Part shown: in pieces, positions 1-10,322 of the stretch | Layout of the letters: each line of letters opens with the position of its first letter | Position numbering within the stretch: the first letter of the stretch is position 1 | Origin: Hydrogenophaga sp. BPS33 | Lineage (GTDB): Bacteria > Pseudomonadota > Gammaproteobacteria > Burkholderiales > Burkholderiaceae_C | DNA length: 64,000 nt | Reading direction: 5' to 3' | NCBI RefSeq assembly: GCF_009859475.1 | Contig: NZ_CP044549.1 | Span: forward strand, 6,261,782-6,325,781 | Notes under the pieces: model-generated | Databases searched by the model: none | Seen by the model: the letters and a program-made list of their open reading frames with translations, nothing else | What the model was told of the DNA's origin: nothing | Translations under genes and position numbers: made by a program

Positions 1-406
1 CGCCATCGACCCAGTCGTGGCGCGGCAGCAGGCCCAGCGCATGGCCACCATAGGAATGGCCGACGATGTAGAGCGGCATGCCTTCCTGCCGCATGGCTTG
101 GACACCCGCGGCCAGATCGAGCCGGCCCCAGTCGAGGTAGTTCATGCGAAAGCCCTTGAGCGTGGACGGCGCCGAGGCGCCGATGCCGCGGTAGTCGAGC
201 GTGAGCACGTCGAAACCCCGCCGCGCGGCGTGTTCGGCAAAGCGTTTGTAGAAACCTTGCGGCACGGCGGTAGCACTGCCCACCACGATGTGGGCGCGCG
301 GCGGCGTGGGACTGCGGTAGCGCCGCGCCGCCAGGGCGTAACCGTCGGCAGCGGTCAGCGTGAGCGGTTCGACGCGGATCTGCGGGCTGGCTTCGGAGGG
401 GGGCAT
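1..406 (-). CDS. Alpha/beta hydrolase, 3' end beyond the window
   Basis: The first 135 codons read on the minus strand from an ATG at 404-406 and run off the left edge without a stop. The translation has the alpha/beta-hydrolase layout: a strand ending near HIVVGSAT (where the oxyanion-hole loop would lie), a strand with LDYRGIGAS, and the nucleophile elbow GHSYGG near residue 118. The Asp and His of the triad would lie outside the window. Substrate cannot be inferred. It lies downstream of gap, separated by a strong terminator, so it is probably transcribed separately. Confidence 0.8.
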   Translation of the reverse strand, partial: MPPSEASPQIRVEPLTLTAADGYALAARRYRSPTPPRAHIVVGSATAVPQGFYKRFAEHAARRGFDVLTLDYRGIGASAPSTLKGFRMNYLDWGRLDLAAGVQAMRQEGMPLYIVGHSYGGHALGLLPRHDWVDG

Positions 407-506
407 GGCGTCGCTCCTGGACGAACGGGGATGGGTCTGGCAATTTATCGAACGGTCGTGCTATTTTCAATCCCCCGCTGTCGCGCAGGCGCGCCCGAAC
501 GGGCAA

Positions 507-533
507 CAAAAAAAGCGCCCGAAGGCGCTTTTC
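507..533 (-). terminator. Intrinsic terminator of gap
   Basis: On the minus strand AAAAGCGCC-TTC-GGGCGCTTTT forms a perfect stem with a short loop followed by a T run. It begins about 20 bases past the gap stop codon and lies upstream of the partial hydrolase. Confidence 0.85.
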
Positions 534-554
534 TGGATCGCGACAGGAACGCGC

Positions 555-1626
<1,072 letters not shown>

Positions 1627-1648
1627 GCTTAACTCAATACCAGCGGTC

Positions 1649-3733
1649 TCAGCGTTTCGCGAGCACGGCACGCACCGTGTCCGCCACGTTCTCGGGGGTA
1701 AAGCCGAAGTGCTTGAACAGCACCGGCGCCGGTGCCGACTCGCCGTACGTGTCGATGCCGACCACGGCGGACACGCCGTATTTCCACCAGCCGTCGGTCG
1801 CACCCATTTCGACCGCGATGCGCGGCAGGCCGGCGGGAAGCACCGAGGTCTTGTAGTCCGCGCTCTGCCGGTCAAACGTGGTGGTGCTGGGCATGGAGAC
1901 CACGCGCACCGCGATCTTGTGTTCCGTGGCCAGCAGCTCCTGGGCCTTCAGCGCCAGCTGCACTTCGGAGCCGGTGGCGATGATGACCGCCTGGGCTTTC
2001 TTCTTCAGGCCCACTTCGGCCGGTTCGGCCAGCACGTAGGCGCCTTGGGAGATGTGGCCCAGATCGCTCTTGGGTGCGTAAGGCAGGTTCTGGCGGCTGA
2101 GCAGCAGCGCGGTCGGGCGGCTGGCGTTTTCCAGCGCCACGGCCCAGGCGACGGCGGTTTCGGCCGTGTCGGCCGGGCGCCAGACGTCCAGGTTGGGAAT
2201 GAGGCGCAGGCTGGCCGCGTGTTCGATCGACTGGTGGGTCGGGCCGTCTTCACCCAGACCGATGGAATCGTGCGTGAACACGTGGATCACGCGCTGCTTC
2301 ATCAGCGCGGCCATGCGGATGGCGTTGCGGCTGTAGTCGCTGAAAGTGAGGAAGGTGCCACCGTAGGGAATGAAGCCGCCGTGCAGCGCCACGCCGTTCA
2401 TGACCGCCGCCATGCCGAACTCGCGCACGCCGTAGTTGATGTGGCGACCGCCCTGGCCCTGTTCGTTCTTGACCACGTCGCCGGCCATGTTGAAGCGCAG
2501 GCTGGGGGTGGACTTGGTGTTGGTGAGGTTGGAGCCGGTGAGGTCGGCGCTGCCGCCGAGCAGTTCGGGCAGCGCGGCGGTGAAGGTTTCCAGCGCGAGC
2601 TGGCTGGCTTTGCGGCTGGCCACCGTTTCGGCCTTGGTGTGCGCGCCGATGGCGGCGTCCACCGCGACCTGCGCGAAGTTCTTCGGCAGCTCGCCCTTCA
2701 TGCGGCGGGTGAATTCCTTGGCGAGTTCAGGGAAAGCGGCCTTGTAAGCAGCGAACTGCTCGTTCCAGTGGGCCTCGAAGGACTTGCCGACGTCCTTCGC
2801 GTCCCACGCGGCGTACACGTCCTTCGGGATGTCGAAGGGCTTGTGCATCCAGCCCAGGGCTTCGCGCGTGAGCTGGATTTCTTCCGTGCCCAGCGGCTCG
2901 CCGTGCGCCTTGGCGGTGTTGGCGCGGTTCGGGCTGCCCTTGCCGATGTGCGTCTTGCAGATGATCAGCGTGGGGCCTTCGGCCTTGTTCTTCGCATCGT
3001 GGATGGCGCGGTCCACGGCGTCCACGTCGTGGCCATCGATCGGGCCGATCACGTTCCAGCCACAGGCGGTGAAGCGCAAGGCGGTGTTGTCGATGAACCA
3101 GGGCGTGACCTGGCCGTCGATGGAAATACCGTTGTCGTCGTACAGCGCCACCAGCTTGTTGAGCTTCCAGGCGCCTGCCAGGGCCACGGCTTCGTGGCTG
3201 ATGCCTTCCATCAGGCAGCCGTCGCCCAGGAAAACATAGGTGTGGTGGTCCACGATCGGGTGGCCATCGCGGTTGAACTCGGACGCCAGCAGCTTCTCGG
3301 CCAGCGCCATGCCGACCGCGTTGGTGATGCCCTGGCCGAGCGGGCCGGTGGTGGTTTCCACGCCCGGGGTGATGCCCACTTCCGGGTGGCCCGCGGTCTT
3401 GCTGTGCAACTGGCGGAAGTTCTTGAGTTCTCCAATCGGCAGCTTGTAGCCCGTGAGGTGCAACAGCGCGTAAATCAGCATGGAGCCATGGCCGTTGGAG
3501 AGCACAAAACGGTCGCGGTTGGCCCACTGCGGGTTGCTCGGGTTGTGGCGCAGGTGGCGGCCCCACAGCGCGACGGCCATATCCGCCATGCCCATGGGCG
3601 CTCCCGGGTGGCCCGAGTTGGCCGCCTGCACCGCGTCCATGGCCAGCGCGCGGATCGCGTTGGCCTGGGTCTGGGGCGTGACGGCCGAAGCGGCGGGAGC
3701 GGGGCTGGTGGGGGTGCTGGCGGCGTCAAACAT
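1649..3733 (-). CDS. tkt: Transketolase
   Basis: Thiamine-diphosphate enzyme of the non-oxidative pentose phosphate pathway that moves two-carbon ketol units between sugar phosphates. From the ATG at 3731-3733 it is 694 residues, close to the usual 660-690. Visible motifs are [15 protein letters not shown] (N-terminal His), the TPP-binding [13 protein letters not shown] segment ending in a conserved N about 30 residues on, and the middle-domain [15 protein letters not shown]. An in-frame extension upstream to 4162 overlaps murU and is not credible. The N-terminus has a short Ala/Pro-rich leader before the conserved [13 protein letters not shown]. Confidence 0.97.
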   Translation of the reverse strand: MFDAASTPTSPAPAASAVTPQTQANAIRALAMDAVQAANSGHPGAPMGMADMAVALWGRHLRHNPSNPQWANRDRFVLSNGHGSMLIYALLHLTGYKLPIGELKNFRQLHSKTAGHPEVGITPGVETTTGPLGQGITNAVGMALAEKLLASEFNRDGHPIVDHHTYVFLGDGCLMEGISHEAVALAGAWKLNKLVALYDDNGISIDGQVTPWFIDNTALRFTACGWNVIGPIDGHDVDAVDRAIHDAKNKAEGPTLIICKTHIGKGSPNRANTAKAHGEPLGTEEIQLTREALGWMHKPFDIPKDVYAAWDAKDVGKSFEAHWNEQFAAYKAAFPELAKEFTRRMKGELPKNFAQVAVDAAIGAHTKAETVASRKASQLALETFTAALPELLGGSADLTGSNLTNTKSTPSLRFNMAGDVVKNEQGQGGRHINYGVREFGMAAVMNGVALHGGFIPYGGTFLTFSDYSRNAIRMAALMKQRVIHVFTHDSIGLGEDGPTHQSIEHAASLRLIPNLDVWRPADTAETAVAWAVALENASRPTALLLSRQNLPYAPKSDLGHISQGAYVLAEPAEVGLKKKAQAVIIATGSEVQLALKAQELLATEHKIAVRVVSMPSTTTFDRQSADYKTSVLPAGLPRIAVEMGATDGWWKYGVSAVVGIDTYGESAPAPVLFKHFGFTPENVADTVRAVLAKR

Positions 3734-3902
3734 GGATGGTGCGGGGGGTATTGGAAAAGGGAGGACTGCGCGGCGGCGCAAAACCTGCGATTTTATCGGC
3801 CCGGCTGTGGGAGACCCTTGGAAACAGCCCATGACCACGCGCGCGCTCATAATTCCTGACGCGTGTGGCCCCGTGTGCCCGGCACGCACACCCCACACCA
3901 CC

Positions 3903-4679
3903 ATGCCCCGACTCGCCGCCGACCCGTCCAACCCACCCCCGATCCCGGCCATGATCCTCGCCGCCGGGCGCGGCATGCGCATGCGGCCCCTGACCGATGA
4001 AACGCCCAAGCCGCTGCTGGCGGTGCGTGGCAAGCCGCTGATCCAGTGGCCCATGGAGTCGCTGGCGGCCGCGGGTTTCACCCGCTTCGTGGTCAACACC
4101 GCCTGGCTCGAAGAACAGCTGCAGGCGTTCTGCGCCGACTGGCAGGCCCGGCACGCCGGCACACACGTGACCGTCTCTCGCGAAGGCCAGGACTTTGGCT
4201 ATGCGCTGGAGACCGCCGGCGGCATTGCGCGCGCGCTGCCCTTGCTGGGCGACGTGTTCTGGGTGCTGGCGGGCGACGTGTTCGTGCCCGATTTCGCGTT
4301 CACGCCGCAGAGCGTGGCGCGCTTCCAGGCCAGCGACGGGTTGGCCCACATCTGGCTGGTGCCCAACCCGCCGCACAACCCGCGCGGCGACTTCGGCCTG
4401 AGCCCCGAAGGCCTGGCGCTGAACGAAGCCGACGTGAAGCACACCTACAGCACCATCGGCCTGTACCGGCGCGAGCTGTTCGAACCGCCCTGGTGCGAGA
4501 TCATCCCCGGCAACCCGCAGGGCACGGCCGAGCCGCTGGCACCGCTGCTGCGCCGTGCCATGCACGCGGGGCGGGTGAGTGCCGAGCTGTACGGCGGGCC
4601 ATGGGTGGACGTGGGCACGCCCGAACGCCTGGCGGAATTGAACGCCCCCCCCGCGCCGCCTGCGGCGTCACCCCCCTGA
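3903..4679 (+). CDS. murU: Nucleotidyltransferase, N-acetylmuramate-1-phosphate uridylyltransferase-like
   Basis: A sugar-1-phosphate nucleotidyltransferase of 258 residues. The signature [15 protein letters not shown] followed by PKPLL and the Asp pair around [10 protein letters not shown] mark the nucleotide and metal sites. The family members closest in size and motif are MurU enzymes, which convert MurNAc-1-phosphate to UDP-MurNAc in cell-wall recycling; the partner kinase AmgK is probably the gene at 36932. A mannose-1-phosphate guanylyltransferase activity cannot be excluded. An internal ATG at 3951 starts exactly at MILAAG and would give a more typical 242 residues. The last dozen codons (Ala/Pro-rich) come from a dispersed repeat that also supplies the stop. 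Confidence 0.85.
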   Translation: MPRLAADPSNPPPIPAMILAAGRGMRMRPLTDETPKPLLAVRGKPLIQWPMESLAAAGFTRFVVNTAWLEEQLQAFCADWQARHAGTHVTVSREGQDFGYALETAGGIARALPLLGDVFWVLAGDVFVPDFAFTPQSVARFQASDGLAHIWLVPNPPHNPRGDFGLSPEGLALNEADVKHTYSTIGLYRRELFEPPWCEIIPGNPQGTAEPLAPLLRRAMHAGRVSAELYGGPWVDVGTPERLAELNAPPAPPAASPP

Positions 4680-4733
4680 GGGGGCGCACCCTGGGACCGG
4701 CAGAGCCGGATCCTCGGGAGCCCTGGATGTGGG
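4646..4733 (+). repeat. Dispersed GC-rich 3' element, copy 1
   Basis: This is the most diverged of five copies. Shared order: a C-run, GCGCCGC-x-GCGGCG hairpin, CCCCC-TGA-GGGGG hairpin, then a GGACCGGCAGAGCCGG block and CCCTGGATG. It overlaps the 3' end of murU and contains its stop codon. It points in the same transcriptional sense relative to its upstream gene as the other copies. Confidence 0.7.
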
Positions 4734-4757
4734 CGTGTCTGCTTCAAAGGCTCCACA

Positions 4758-6164
4758 ATGGCGCCCATGGACGCCACCACCCACACCGACCTCTACGCCG
4801 ATCGCCGCGCCCGCGTGGCAGCTCAACTGGGGGCCGGCGGCATCGCCATCGTGCCCACCGCGCTGGAACGCCCGCGCAACCGCGACACCGACTTCATCTA
4901 CCGCCACGACAGCTACTTCTTCTACCTCACCGGCTTCACCGAGCCCAACGCGTGGCTGGTGATCAACGCCGAAGGCCACACCACGCTGTTCTGCCAACCC
5001 AAGGATCTCGAACGCGAGATCTGGGACGGCATTCGACTGGGACCCGATGCGGCGCCCGAGCACCTGGGTGTGAGCGAGGCCTACCCGGTCACCGAGTTGA
5101 ACCAGCGCCTGCCCAAGCTGCTGGAGAACCGCAGCACCGTGTGGTACCCCTTCGCCACGCACGAGGGCCTGGAGAGCCGTGTCAACGGCTGGCTGCAACC
5201 GGTGCGCGCGCGGGTGCGCTACGGCGCGCTGTGCCCCGATTCGCAACGCGACCTGTGTGGTGTGCTCGACGACATGCGGCTGATCAAGGACGCATTTGAG
5301 CAGTCGACCATGCGCCGCGCCTCGCAGATCAGCGCCCAGGCCCACATCCGCGCGATGCAACGCAGCGCGGCCATGCTGCGCGCCGGGCAGGACGTGCGCG
5401 AATACCACCTGGACGCCGAGCTGCTGCACACCTTTCGCGAGCATGGCTCGCAATACCCGGCCTACGGCAGCATCGTCGCCGCCGGCGCGAATGCCTGTGT
5501 GCTGCACTACCGCGCCGATGCCGCACCCATCCGCAATGGCGAACTGGTGCTGATCGACGCGGGCTGCGAACTCGACGGCTACGCCAGCGACATTACCCGC
5601 ACCTTCCCGGCCAACGGTGTTTTCACCGGCCCGCAGCGCGAGCTCTACGACCTGGTGCTGGCCAGCCAGGATGCGGCCGTGGCCGCCACCCGGGCCGGAG
5701 CACGCTTCGTCGAGCCGCACGAGGCCACGGTGGCGGTGCTGGCGCAAGGCCTGCTCGATGTCGGCCTGCTGGACAGGAACAAGGTCGGCAACGCGCAGGA
5801 CGTGATCGCCAACCGCAGCTACTTTCCGTTCTACATGCACCGCACCGGCCACTGGCTGGGCATGGACGTGCACGACTGCGGCAGCTACGTGGAACCTTCC
5901 GAACTGGGCAGCGTGAGCGAGCGCAAGGACCCCTTGAGCGGCGAGACCATCAAGGACCGACCCAGCCGCATCCTGCGCCCGGGCATGGTGCTCACCATCG
6001 AACCGGGTCTGTACGTGCGTCCGGGTGAAAACGTACCGGAAAAGTTCTGGAACATCGGCATCCGCATTGAGGACGACGCGATCGTCACCGCCACGGGCTG
6101 CGAGCTCATCACTCGGGATGTGCCGGTCAAGGCCGACGAGATCGAGGCACTGATGCGCGGTTGA
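4758..6164 (+). CDS. pepP: Xaa-Pro aminopeptidase (aminopeptidase P)
   Basis: Dinuclear-metal M24 peptidase that removes N-terminal residues preceding proline. It has 468 residues, compared with about 440 in E. coli. The N-terminal creatinase-like domain includes FIYRHDSYFFYLTGF. The C-terminal pita-bread domain shows the metal ligands in order: Asp in LIDAGCELDGY, Asp in ASDITRTF, His in HRTGHWLGMDVHD, Glu in IEPGLYV and Glu in IRIEDD. The ATG at 4758 is used here; a second ATG at 4767 is equally possible. It follows murU by 78 bases, most of them repeat element. Confidence 0.95.
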   Translation: MAPMDATTHTDLYADRRARVAAQLGAGGIAIVPTALERPRNRDTDFIYRHDSYFFYLTGFTEPNAWLVINAEGHTTLFCQPKDLEREIWDGIRLGPDAAPEHLGVSEAYPVTELNQRLPKLLENRSTVWYPFATHEGLESRVNGWLQPVRARVRYGALCPDSQRDLCGVLDDMRLIKDAFEQSTMRRASQISAQAHIRAMQRSAAMLRAGQDVREYHLDAELLHTFREHGSQYPAYGSIVAAGANACVLHYRADAAPIRNGELVLIDAGCELDGYASDITRTFPANGVFTGPQRELYDLVLASQDAAVAATRAGARFVEPHEATVAVLAQGLLDVGLLDRNKVGNAQDVIANRSYFPFYMHRTGHWLGMDVHDCGSYVEPSELGSVSERKDPLSGETIKDRPSRILRPGMVLTIEPGLYVRPGENVPEKFWNIGIRIEDDAIVTATGCELITRDVPVKADEIEALMRG

Positions 6165-6227
6165 CGCAGGTCCAGGAAGGGCCGATGAGCCCACGGGCAA
6201 GAGGGTTGGCGGCTTTTCAGTCTTTTT

Positions 6228-6250
6228 TAAGAATCGTTCTCATTTACACT
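6228..6250 (+). promoter_or_regulatory. Fur box upstream of the imelysin cluster
   Basis: TTAAGAATCGTTCTCATTTAC resembles the ferric-uptake-regulator operator. Its core GAATCGTTCTCAT is identical to that in the haem-receptor/bacterioferritin intergenic region (27309-27327). It lies about 55 bases before the imelysin start, which fits iron repression of the four-gene cluster. Confidence 0.65.
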
Positions 6251-6302
6251 GAGACCCCCCGCCGGTTCAGGCCGGCTTCGATTCCCTCCCTCAAGCCCCG
6301 CC

Positions 6303-7487
6303 ATGAAACCTACTCTGCTCGTTCTGGCCCTGTCGGCCTCTCTATCCTTGCTGTCGGCCACGGCCCACGCCCAAGCGGCCGCGCCCGCGACTGCCACGGC
6401 CCCGGCTGCGGCGACCTACGCCACCGTCGCCACGCACTACGCGGCCCTGGTACACGCCAACTACAGCGACACGCTCGCCGCCGCGCAGGAGATGCAGACG
6501 GCCATCAAAGCCTTCGTGGCCGCGCCCTCGGCCGACGGCTTGGCGGCCGCGCGCAAAGCCTGGCTGGGCGCGCGCGAGTTTTATGGCCAGACCGAGGCGT
6601 TCCGCTTTTACGGCGGCCCGATCGACGACGACAAGGGCCCCGAGGGCCAGATCAACGCCTGGCCGCTGGACGAGTCGTACGTGGACTATGTGCAGGGCAA
6701 GCCCAAGTCGGGCCTGATCGCCAACACCAAGTTCAAGATCACCAAGACCAACCTGGCCAAGTTCAACGAGCGCGGTGGCGAGGAAAACATCAGCTCCGGC
6801 TGGCATGCCATCGAATTCCTGCTCTGGGGCCAGGACCTGAGCGAGAGCGGCCCGGGCAACCGCTCGTTCGAAGACTACGTGGACGGCAAGACCCCCAATG
6901 CCGACCGCCGCCGTCAGTTCCTGACCGTGGCGACCGAGCTGCTGGTCGACGACCTCAACTTCCTCGTCAAGGCCTGGGCGCCCGGCCAGAAAAACTACCG
7001 CGCGCGCTTCGAGAAGGGCGGCAAGGAATCGGTGCGCAAGATCATCGTGGGCCTGGGCTCGCTCTCGCGCGGTGAACTCTCGGGCGAGCGCATGGAAGTG
7101 GCGCTGAATTCGCAGGACCAGGAAGACGAACACTCGTGCTTCTCCGACAACACGCACCGCGACATCGTCACCAATGCCACCGGCATTCAGAACGTGTGGC
7201 TGGGTCAGTACAAGAAGCGCGACGGCAGCACCTTGCAAGGCCCGGGCATGCGCGACCTGGTCGCCGCCAAGAAGGCCGATCTGGCCGAGAAGACGACCGC
7301 GCAGATCGCCGCATCGGTGGCGGGTGCCGAATCCATTCCCGCACCGTTCGACCGCGCGCTGGCCAAGGGAGCGGCCGGCCGCCCGGCGATCGAGAAAACC
7401 GTGGCGAGCCTGGTCGCGCAGTCCAAGCTGCTGGTGGAATCGGCCACTGCGGTGGGCATCGCCAAGCTGACGTTGGTGGAACCCTGA
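6303..7487 (+). CDS. Imelysin-family (M75) periplasmic iron-regulated protein
   Basis: A 394-residue secreted protein with a signal peptide ending near AHAQ (about residue 24) and the imelysin domain over the rest. The family motif GxHxxE is present as GWHAIE (SGWHAIEFLLWG), followed by the usual DEHSCFSDNTHRD segment. Imelysin proteins (IrpA/EfeO relatives) act in periplasmic or outer-membrane-associated iron acquisition; despite the M75 label, peptidase activity is doubtful. The ATG at 6303 follows a Fur-box-like site. Downstream are a di-haem oxidoreductase, a second imelysin and a DUF1513 protein, a combination common in proteobacteria and thought to handle iron redox and uptake. Confidence 0.92.
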   Translation: MKPTLLVLALSASLSLLSATAHAQAAAPATATAPAAATYATVATHYAALVHANYSDTLAAAQEMQTAIKAFVAAPSADGLAAARKAWLGAREFYGQTEAFRFYGGPIDDDKGPEGQINAWPLDESYVDYVQGKPKSGLIANTKFKITKTNLAKFNERGGEENISSGWHAIEFLLWGQDLSESGPGNRSFEDYVDGKTPNADRRRQFLTVATELLVDDLNFLVKAWAPGQKNYRARFEKGGKESVRKIIVGLGSLSRGELSGERMEVALNSQDQEDEHSCFSDNTHRDIVTNATGIQNVWLGQYKKRDGSTLQGPGMRDLVAAKKADLAEKTTAQIAASVAGAESIPAPFDRALAKGAAGRPAIEKTVASLVAQSKLLVESATAVGIAKLTLVEP

Positions 7488-7488
7488 A

Positions 7489-7606
7489 CACCCCCCTGCG
7501 CCGCTGACGCGGCTTCCCCCCTCTGTTGCGCGCCTTCGGCGCTTCGAGGGGGGACGACACCTTGGGCCGGCGGAGCCGTCCCTTGGTGTCTGTGGATGAA
7601 GGCACG
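7489..7606 (+). repeat. Dispersed GC-rich 3' element, copy 2
   Basis: It starts immediately after the imelysin stop codon (7487). Order: CCCCCCTGCGCCGCTGACGC, GGCTTCCCCC, a GCGCCTTCGGCGC hairpin, GAGGGGGGAC, TTGGGCCGGCGGAGCC, then TCTGTGGATGAAGGCAC. It is oriented with the C-run end at the upstream gene's stop. The rest of the gap to 7755 shows no further gene. Confidence 0.85.
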
Positions 7607-7755
7607 TCTCGCCGGAGCCGTGCCTTCACTCCCTCGCCCCTCTGGGGAGAGGGCTGGGGTGAGGGGCACGCGTGAAGAGGTTTCCCTTTTTGCAATGCCC
7701 GCACCTTTGGTTTGCTGTTTTCATTGCTGCACTTGCATCTTCTGTAGTCCTCACC

Positions 7756-9249
7756 ATGTCGCTCTTTCCCAAAGCCACGCGCTTCGCGCTCGCCATGGGG
7801 GTCCTGCTCGGCGGCGCGACCGCCTTTGTCCTGCACGCCGACGAAGCACCTGACCCACTCGGTGAGAAGACCGGTGGCGCGACCACGGTCTACGCCACGG
7901 GCAAGAACGCGTTTTCCTTTCCACTGGCCAATCTGGACGACCCGGGGCGCACGCGCTTCGTGATCGGCAATTCTTTCTTCAAGCGCAACTGGGTCGAGGC
8001 ACCGGCGTCGACCACCGCGCGCGATGGGCTGGGGCCGCACTTCATCGCGCGCGCCTGCGCCGGCTGCCATGTGTTGGACGGCCGGGGCGAACCGCCCGAG
8101 TGGAAGAACACGCTCGGCCCCGAACCCGAAGGCACGGTGGCCCTGCTGATTCGCCTTTCTGTCGCCGGCACACCCGACCCCAAGGCAGGCGTGCGGCCCG
8201 ACCCGGTGTACGGCGACCAGTTCAACAACGCGGCGATCCAGGGCGTGAAGCCCGAGGGCCGGGTGGAGATCCGCTCGCGGCCGATCCACGGCCGCTTCAC
8301 CGACGGCACGCGTTACACGCTGCGGCAGCCGCTCTACAAGCTCACCGACCTGGCCTACGGCCCGTTCGCACCGGGCCTGATGGTGAGCCCGCGCATCGCG
8401 CCGCAGCTCGCCGGCGTGGGCCTGCTGGAAGCGATTCCCGAGGCGGAAATTCTGCGCAATGCGCGCGATCAGGCGGCCGCGCCCGGCCCCATCAAAGGCC
8501 AGGCCAACCGGGTGTGGGACGTGTTCGCGCAGGGTGAACGCGTGGGCCGCTTCGGCTGGAAGGCCAACGTGGCCACGCTGGCGCACCAGACCGCCGGAGC
8601 CTTCCATGGCGACATGGGCATCACTTCCAGCGTGCACCCGCTAGAGACCTGCACGCCAGCGCAGAAGGACTGCCTGGCCGCGCCCCATGGCGGCGGCCGC
8701 ACCAACGGCAGCGCGGGCATCGTGCCGGCCTCGATGGCGGTGGCACAGAAACCCGAGATCGACGACGACACGTTCGGCCAGGTGGTCTTCTACCAGGCCA
8801 CGCTGGCGCCCGCGGCGCGGCGCAACGTGAAGGACGCGCAGGTGCTGCGTGGCCAGGCGCTGTTCGCACAGGCGCAATGCGCGGCGTGCCACCGCCCGAG
8901 CTACGTCACCGCAGAAGGACCGTTCCCCAAACTGACCAGCCCGGCGCTCAAAGGCCAGCGCATCTGGCCCTACACCGACCTGTTGCTGCACGACATGGGG
9001 CCCGACCTCGCCGACGGCCGCCCCGACTTTCTCGCCAACGGCCAGCAGTGGAAAACACCACCGCTGTGGGGCATCGGCCTGATCAGAGACGTCAACGGCC
9101 ACACCCGCCTGATGCACGACGGGCGTGCCAACGGGGTGCTTGAAGCCATCCTCTGGCACGGCGGAGAAGCGCAGGCATCGAAAGAACAGGTGCTCAAGAT
9201 GAACCGCCGCGACCGGCAGTCGCTGGTGCTCTTTGTGGAGTCGCTATGA
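7756..9249 (+). CDS. Di-haem c-type oxidoreductase (DHOR family, COG3488)
   Basis: Periplasmic cytochrome-c-like protein of 497 residues from the ATG at 7756, starting with a signal or anchor segment (ATRFALAMGVLLGG). Two haem-attachment motifs are visible: CAGCH at 101-105 and CAACH at 375-379. The C-terminal half has the family's LLLHDMGPDLADGR and LWGIGLI segments around axial-ligand Met/His positions. An alternative ATG at 7672 would add 28 hydrophobic residues. Its stop overlaps the next start (ATGA), showing translational coupling to the second imelysin. A role in periplasmic iron redox chemistry is inferred from context; the old name 'thiol oxidoreductase' has no support here. Confidence 0.9.
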   Translation: MSLFPKATRFALAMGVLLGGATAFVLHADEAPDPLGEKTGGATTVYATGKNAFSFPLANLDDPGRTRFVIGNSFFKRNWVEAPASTTARDGLGPHFIARACAGCHVLDGRGEPPEWKNTLGPEPEGTVALLIRLSVAGTPDPKAGVRPDPVYGDQFNNAAIQGVKPEGRVEIRSRPIHGRFTDGTRYTLRQPLYKLTDLAYGPFAPGLMVSPRIAPQLAGVGLLEAIPEAEILRNARDQAAAPGPIKGQANRVWDVFAQGERVGRFGWKANVATLAHQTAGAFHGDMGITSSVHPLETCTPAQKDCLAAPHGGGRTNGSAGIVPASMAVAQKPEIDDDTFGQVVFYQATLAPAARRNVKDAQVLRGQALFAQAQCAACHRPSYVTAEGPFPKLTSPALKGQRIWPYTDLLLHDMGPDLADGRPDFLANGQQWKTPPLWGIGLIRDVNGHTRLMHDGRANGVLEAILWHGGEAQASKEQVLKMNRRDRQSLVLFVESL

Positions 9250-10319
9250 AAGTTGCCCCTATCCCTCTGGCGCTGGCCTGGACGCTGACCGCCTGCGGCA
9301 TGGCCACGGCGCAAAACGCCCCTGTCGTGGCCGCGCCGTACTACTCGGCCGAGCAGGCGATGCAAGGGCTCTACACCCACCATCTGCCGCCGCTTGCGAA
9401 GGCCTTCCAGAGCGAAGCCGATCGGCTGGTGAGCGCCGCGGACCAGCTCTGCCAAGGCCAGGCGACCTTGTCAGCGTTGCGTGCGCAATGGCAGACCACG
9501 CTGGAGCGTTGGGAAGCCCTGTCCACGCCCGCCGTCGGCCCCCTGGTGACGCGGCGCTCGCAGCGCCAGATCGACTTCTGGCCCACGCGGCCGGACCTGC
9601 TGCGACGCTCAATGGAAAAAGCCCCCGCCACGCTGGCCGACATGGAGCGCGTGGGCACGCCGGCCAAGGGTTTTCCGGCGCTGGACCTGTTGTTGCAGCA
9701 ATGGTCCCGCAAGGCGCCGACGCCCGATGCCTGCCGCTACGGCGGATTGATCGCGCGGGGCATCGCCGCCGAAGCACGTGCGCTGCAGAACGAGCTCGGC
9801 CCATGGGCCACGAAGGCGTGGGAAGACGAACCCGAGGTCACCACCGCTTCGCTCGCCGAATGGGTCAACCAGTGGCTCGCGGGTCTGGAGCGGCTGCGCT
9901 GGGCGCACATCGAGAAACCCATCACCACGCACCAGACCACGGGCAACGCGGCCAAGGGCACGCCGGTGCCGTACGCACGGCTGGACCGCGAGAGCAACCT
10001 GCGCGACTGGCGCGCGCAATGGCAAAGCCTGCGCACCCAAGGCCGCCTGCCACCCGGCGCGCCGCCACCGCCGGCGGGCCAGGCGCTGGTGCCAATGGAA
10101 GCGCTGCTGATGGGCCGTGGGCACCTGGCGCTGGCGCAGAAGTGGGGCCAGGCGCTGGGCCAGGTGAATGCCGGCATGGAGAAGCTCACGCCGCGTTCCA
10201 GTGAACGCGAGTTGCTGGCACTCGCGAAATCGATGAAGGCGGTGACGGTGCTGTTCCAGAACGAGGTGGCGGCGGCGCTGGATGTGCCTTTGGGGTTTTC
10301 CGACGCGGACGGGGACTGA
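9246..10319 (+). CDS. Second imelysin-family protein, divergent
   Basis: A 357-residue imelysin-like protein whose ATG overlaps the stop of the di-haem gene. The N-terminus ends in LTAC around residue 17, a possible lipobox, so it may be a lipoprotein; a normal signal peptide ending at ATAQ is the alternative. At the position of the usual GxHxxE/GFDALEYLLF motif it reads GFPALDLLLQQW, so the His and Glu are missing. The C-terminus (VTVLFQNEVAAALDVPLGFSD) is typical of the family. It probably works with the first imelysin as a structural or docking partner in iron handling. Confidence 0.85.
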   Translation: MKVAPIPLALAWTLTACGMATAQNAPVVAAPYYSAEQAMQGLYTHHLPPLAKAFQSEADRLVSAADQLCQGQATLSALRAQWQTTLERWEALSTPAVGPLVTRRSQRQIDFWPTRPDLLRRSMEKAPATLADMERVGTPAKGFPALDLLLQQWSRKAPTPDACRYGGLIARGIAAEARALQNELGPWATKAWEDEPEVTTASLAEWVNQWLAGLERLRWAHIEKPITTHQTTGNAAKGTPVPYARLDRESNLRDWRAQWQSLRTQGRLPPGAPPPPAGQALVPMEALLMGRGHLALAQKWGQALGQVNAGMEKLTPRSSERELLALAKSMKAVTVLFQNEVAAALDVPLGFSDADGD

Positions 10320-10322
10320 AAA

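Noticed and set aside
1649..4162. Extended N-terminus of transketolase to 4162
   Set aside because: The added residues overlap murU and lack similarity to transketolases; the ATG at 3733 precedes the conserved domain.
6161..7075. A plus-strand frame overlapping the start of the imelysin gene
   Set aside because: It is a different frame of the imelysin gene, Arg/Gln-rich with no signal peptide or motif.
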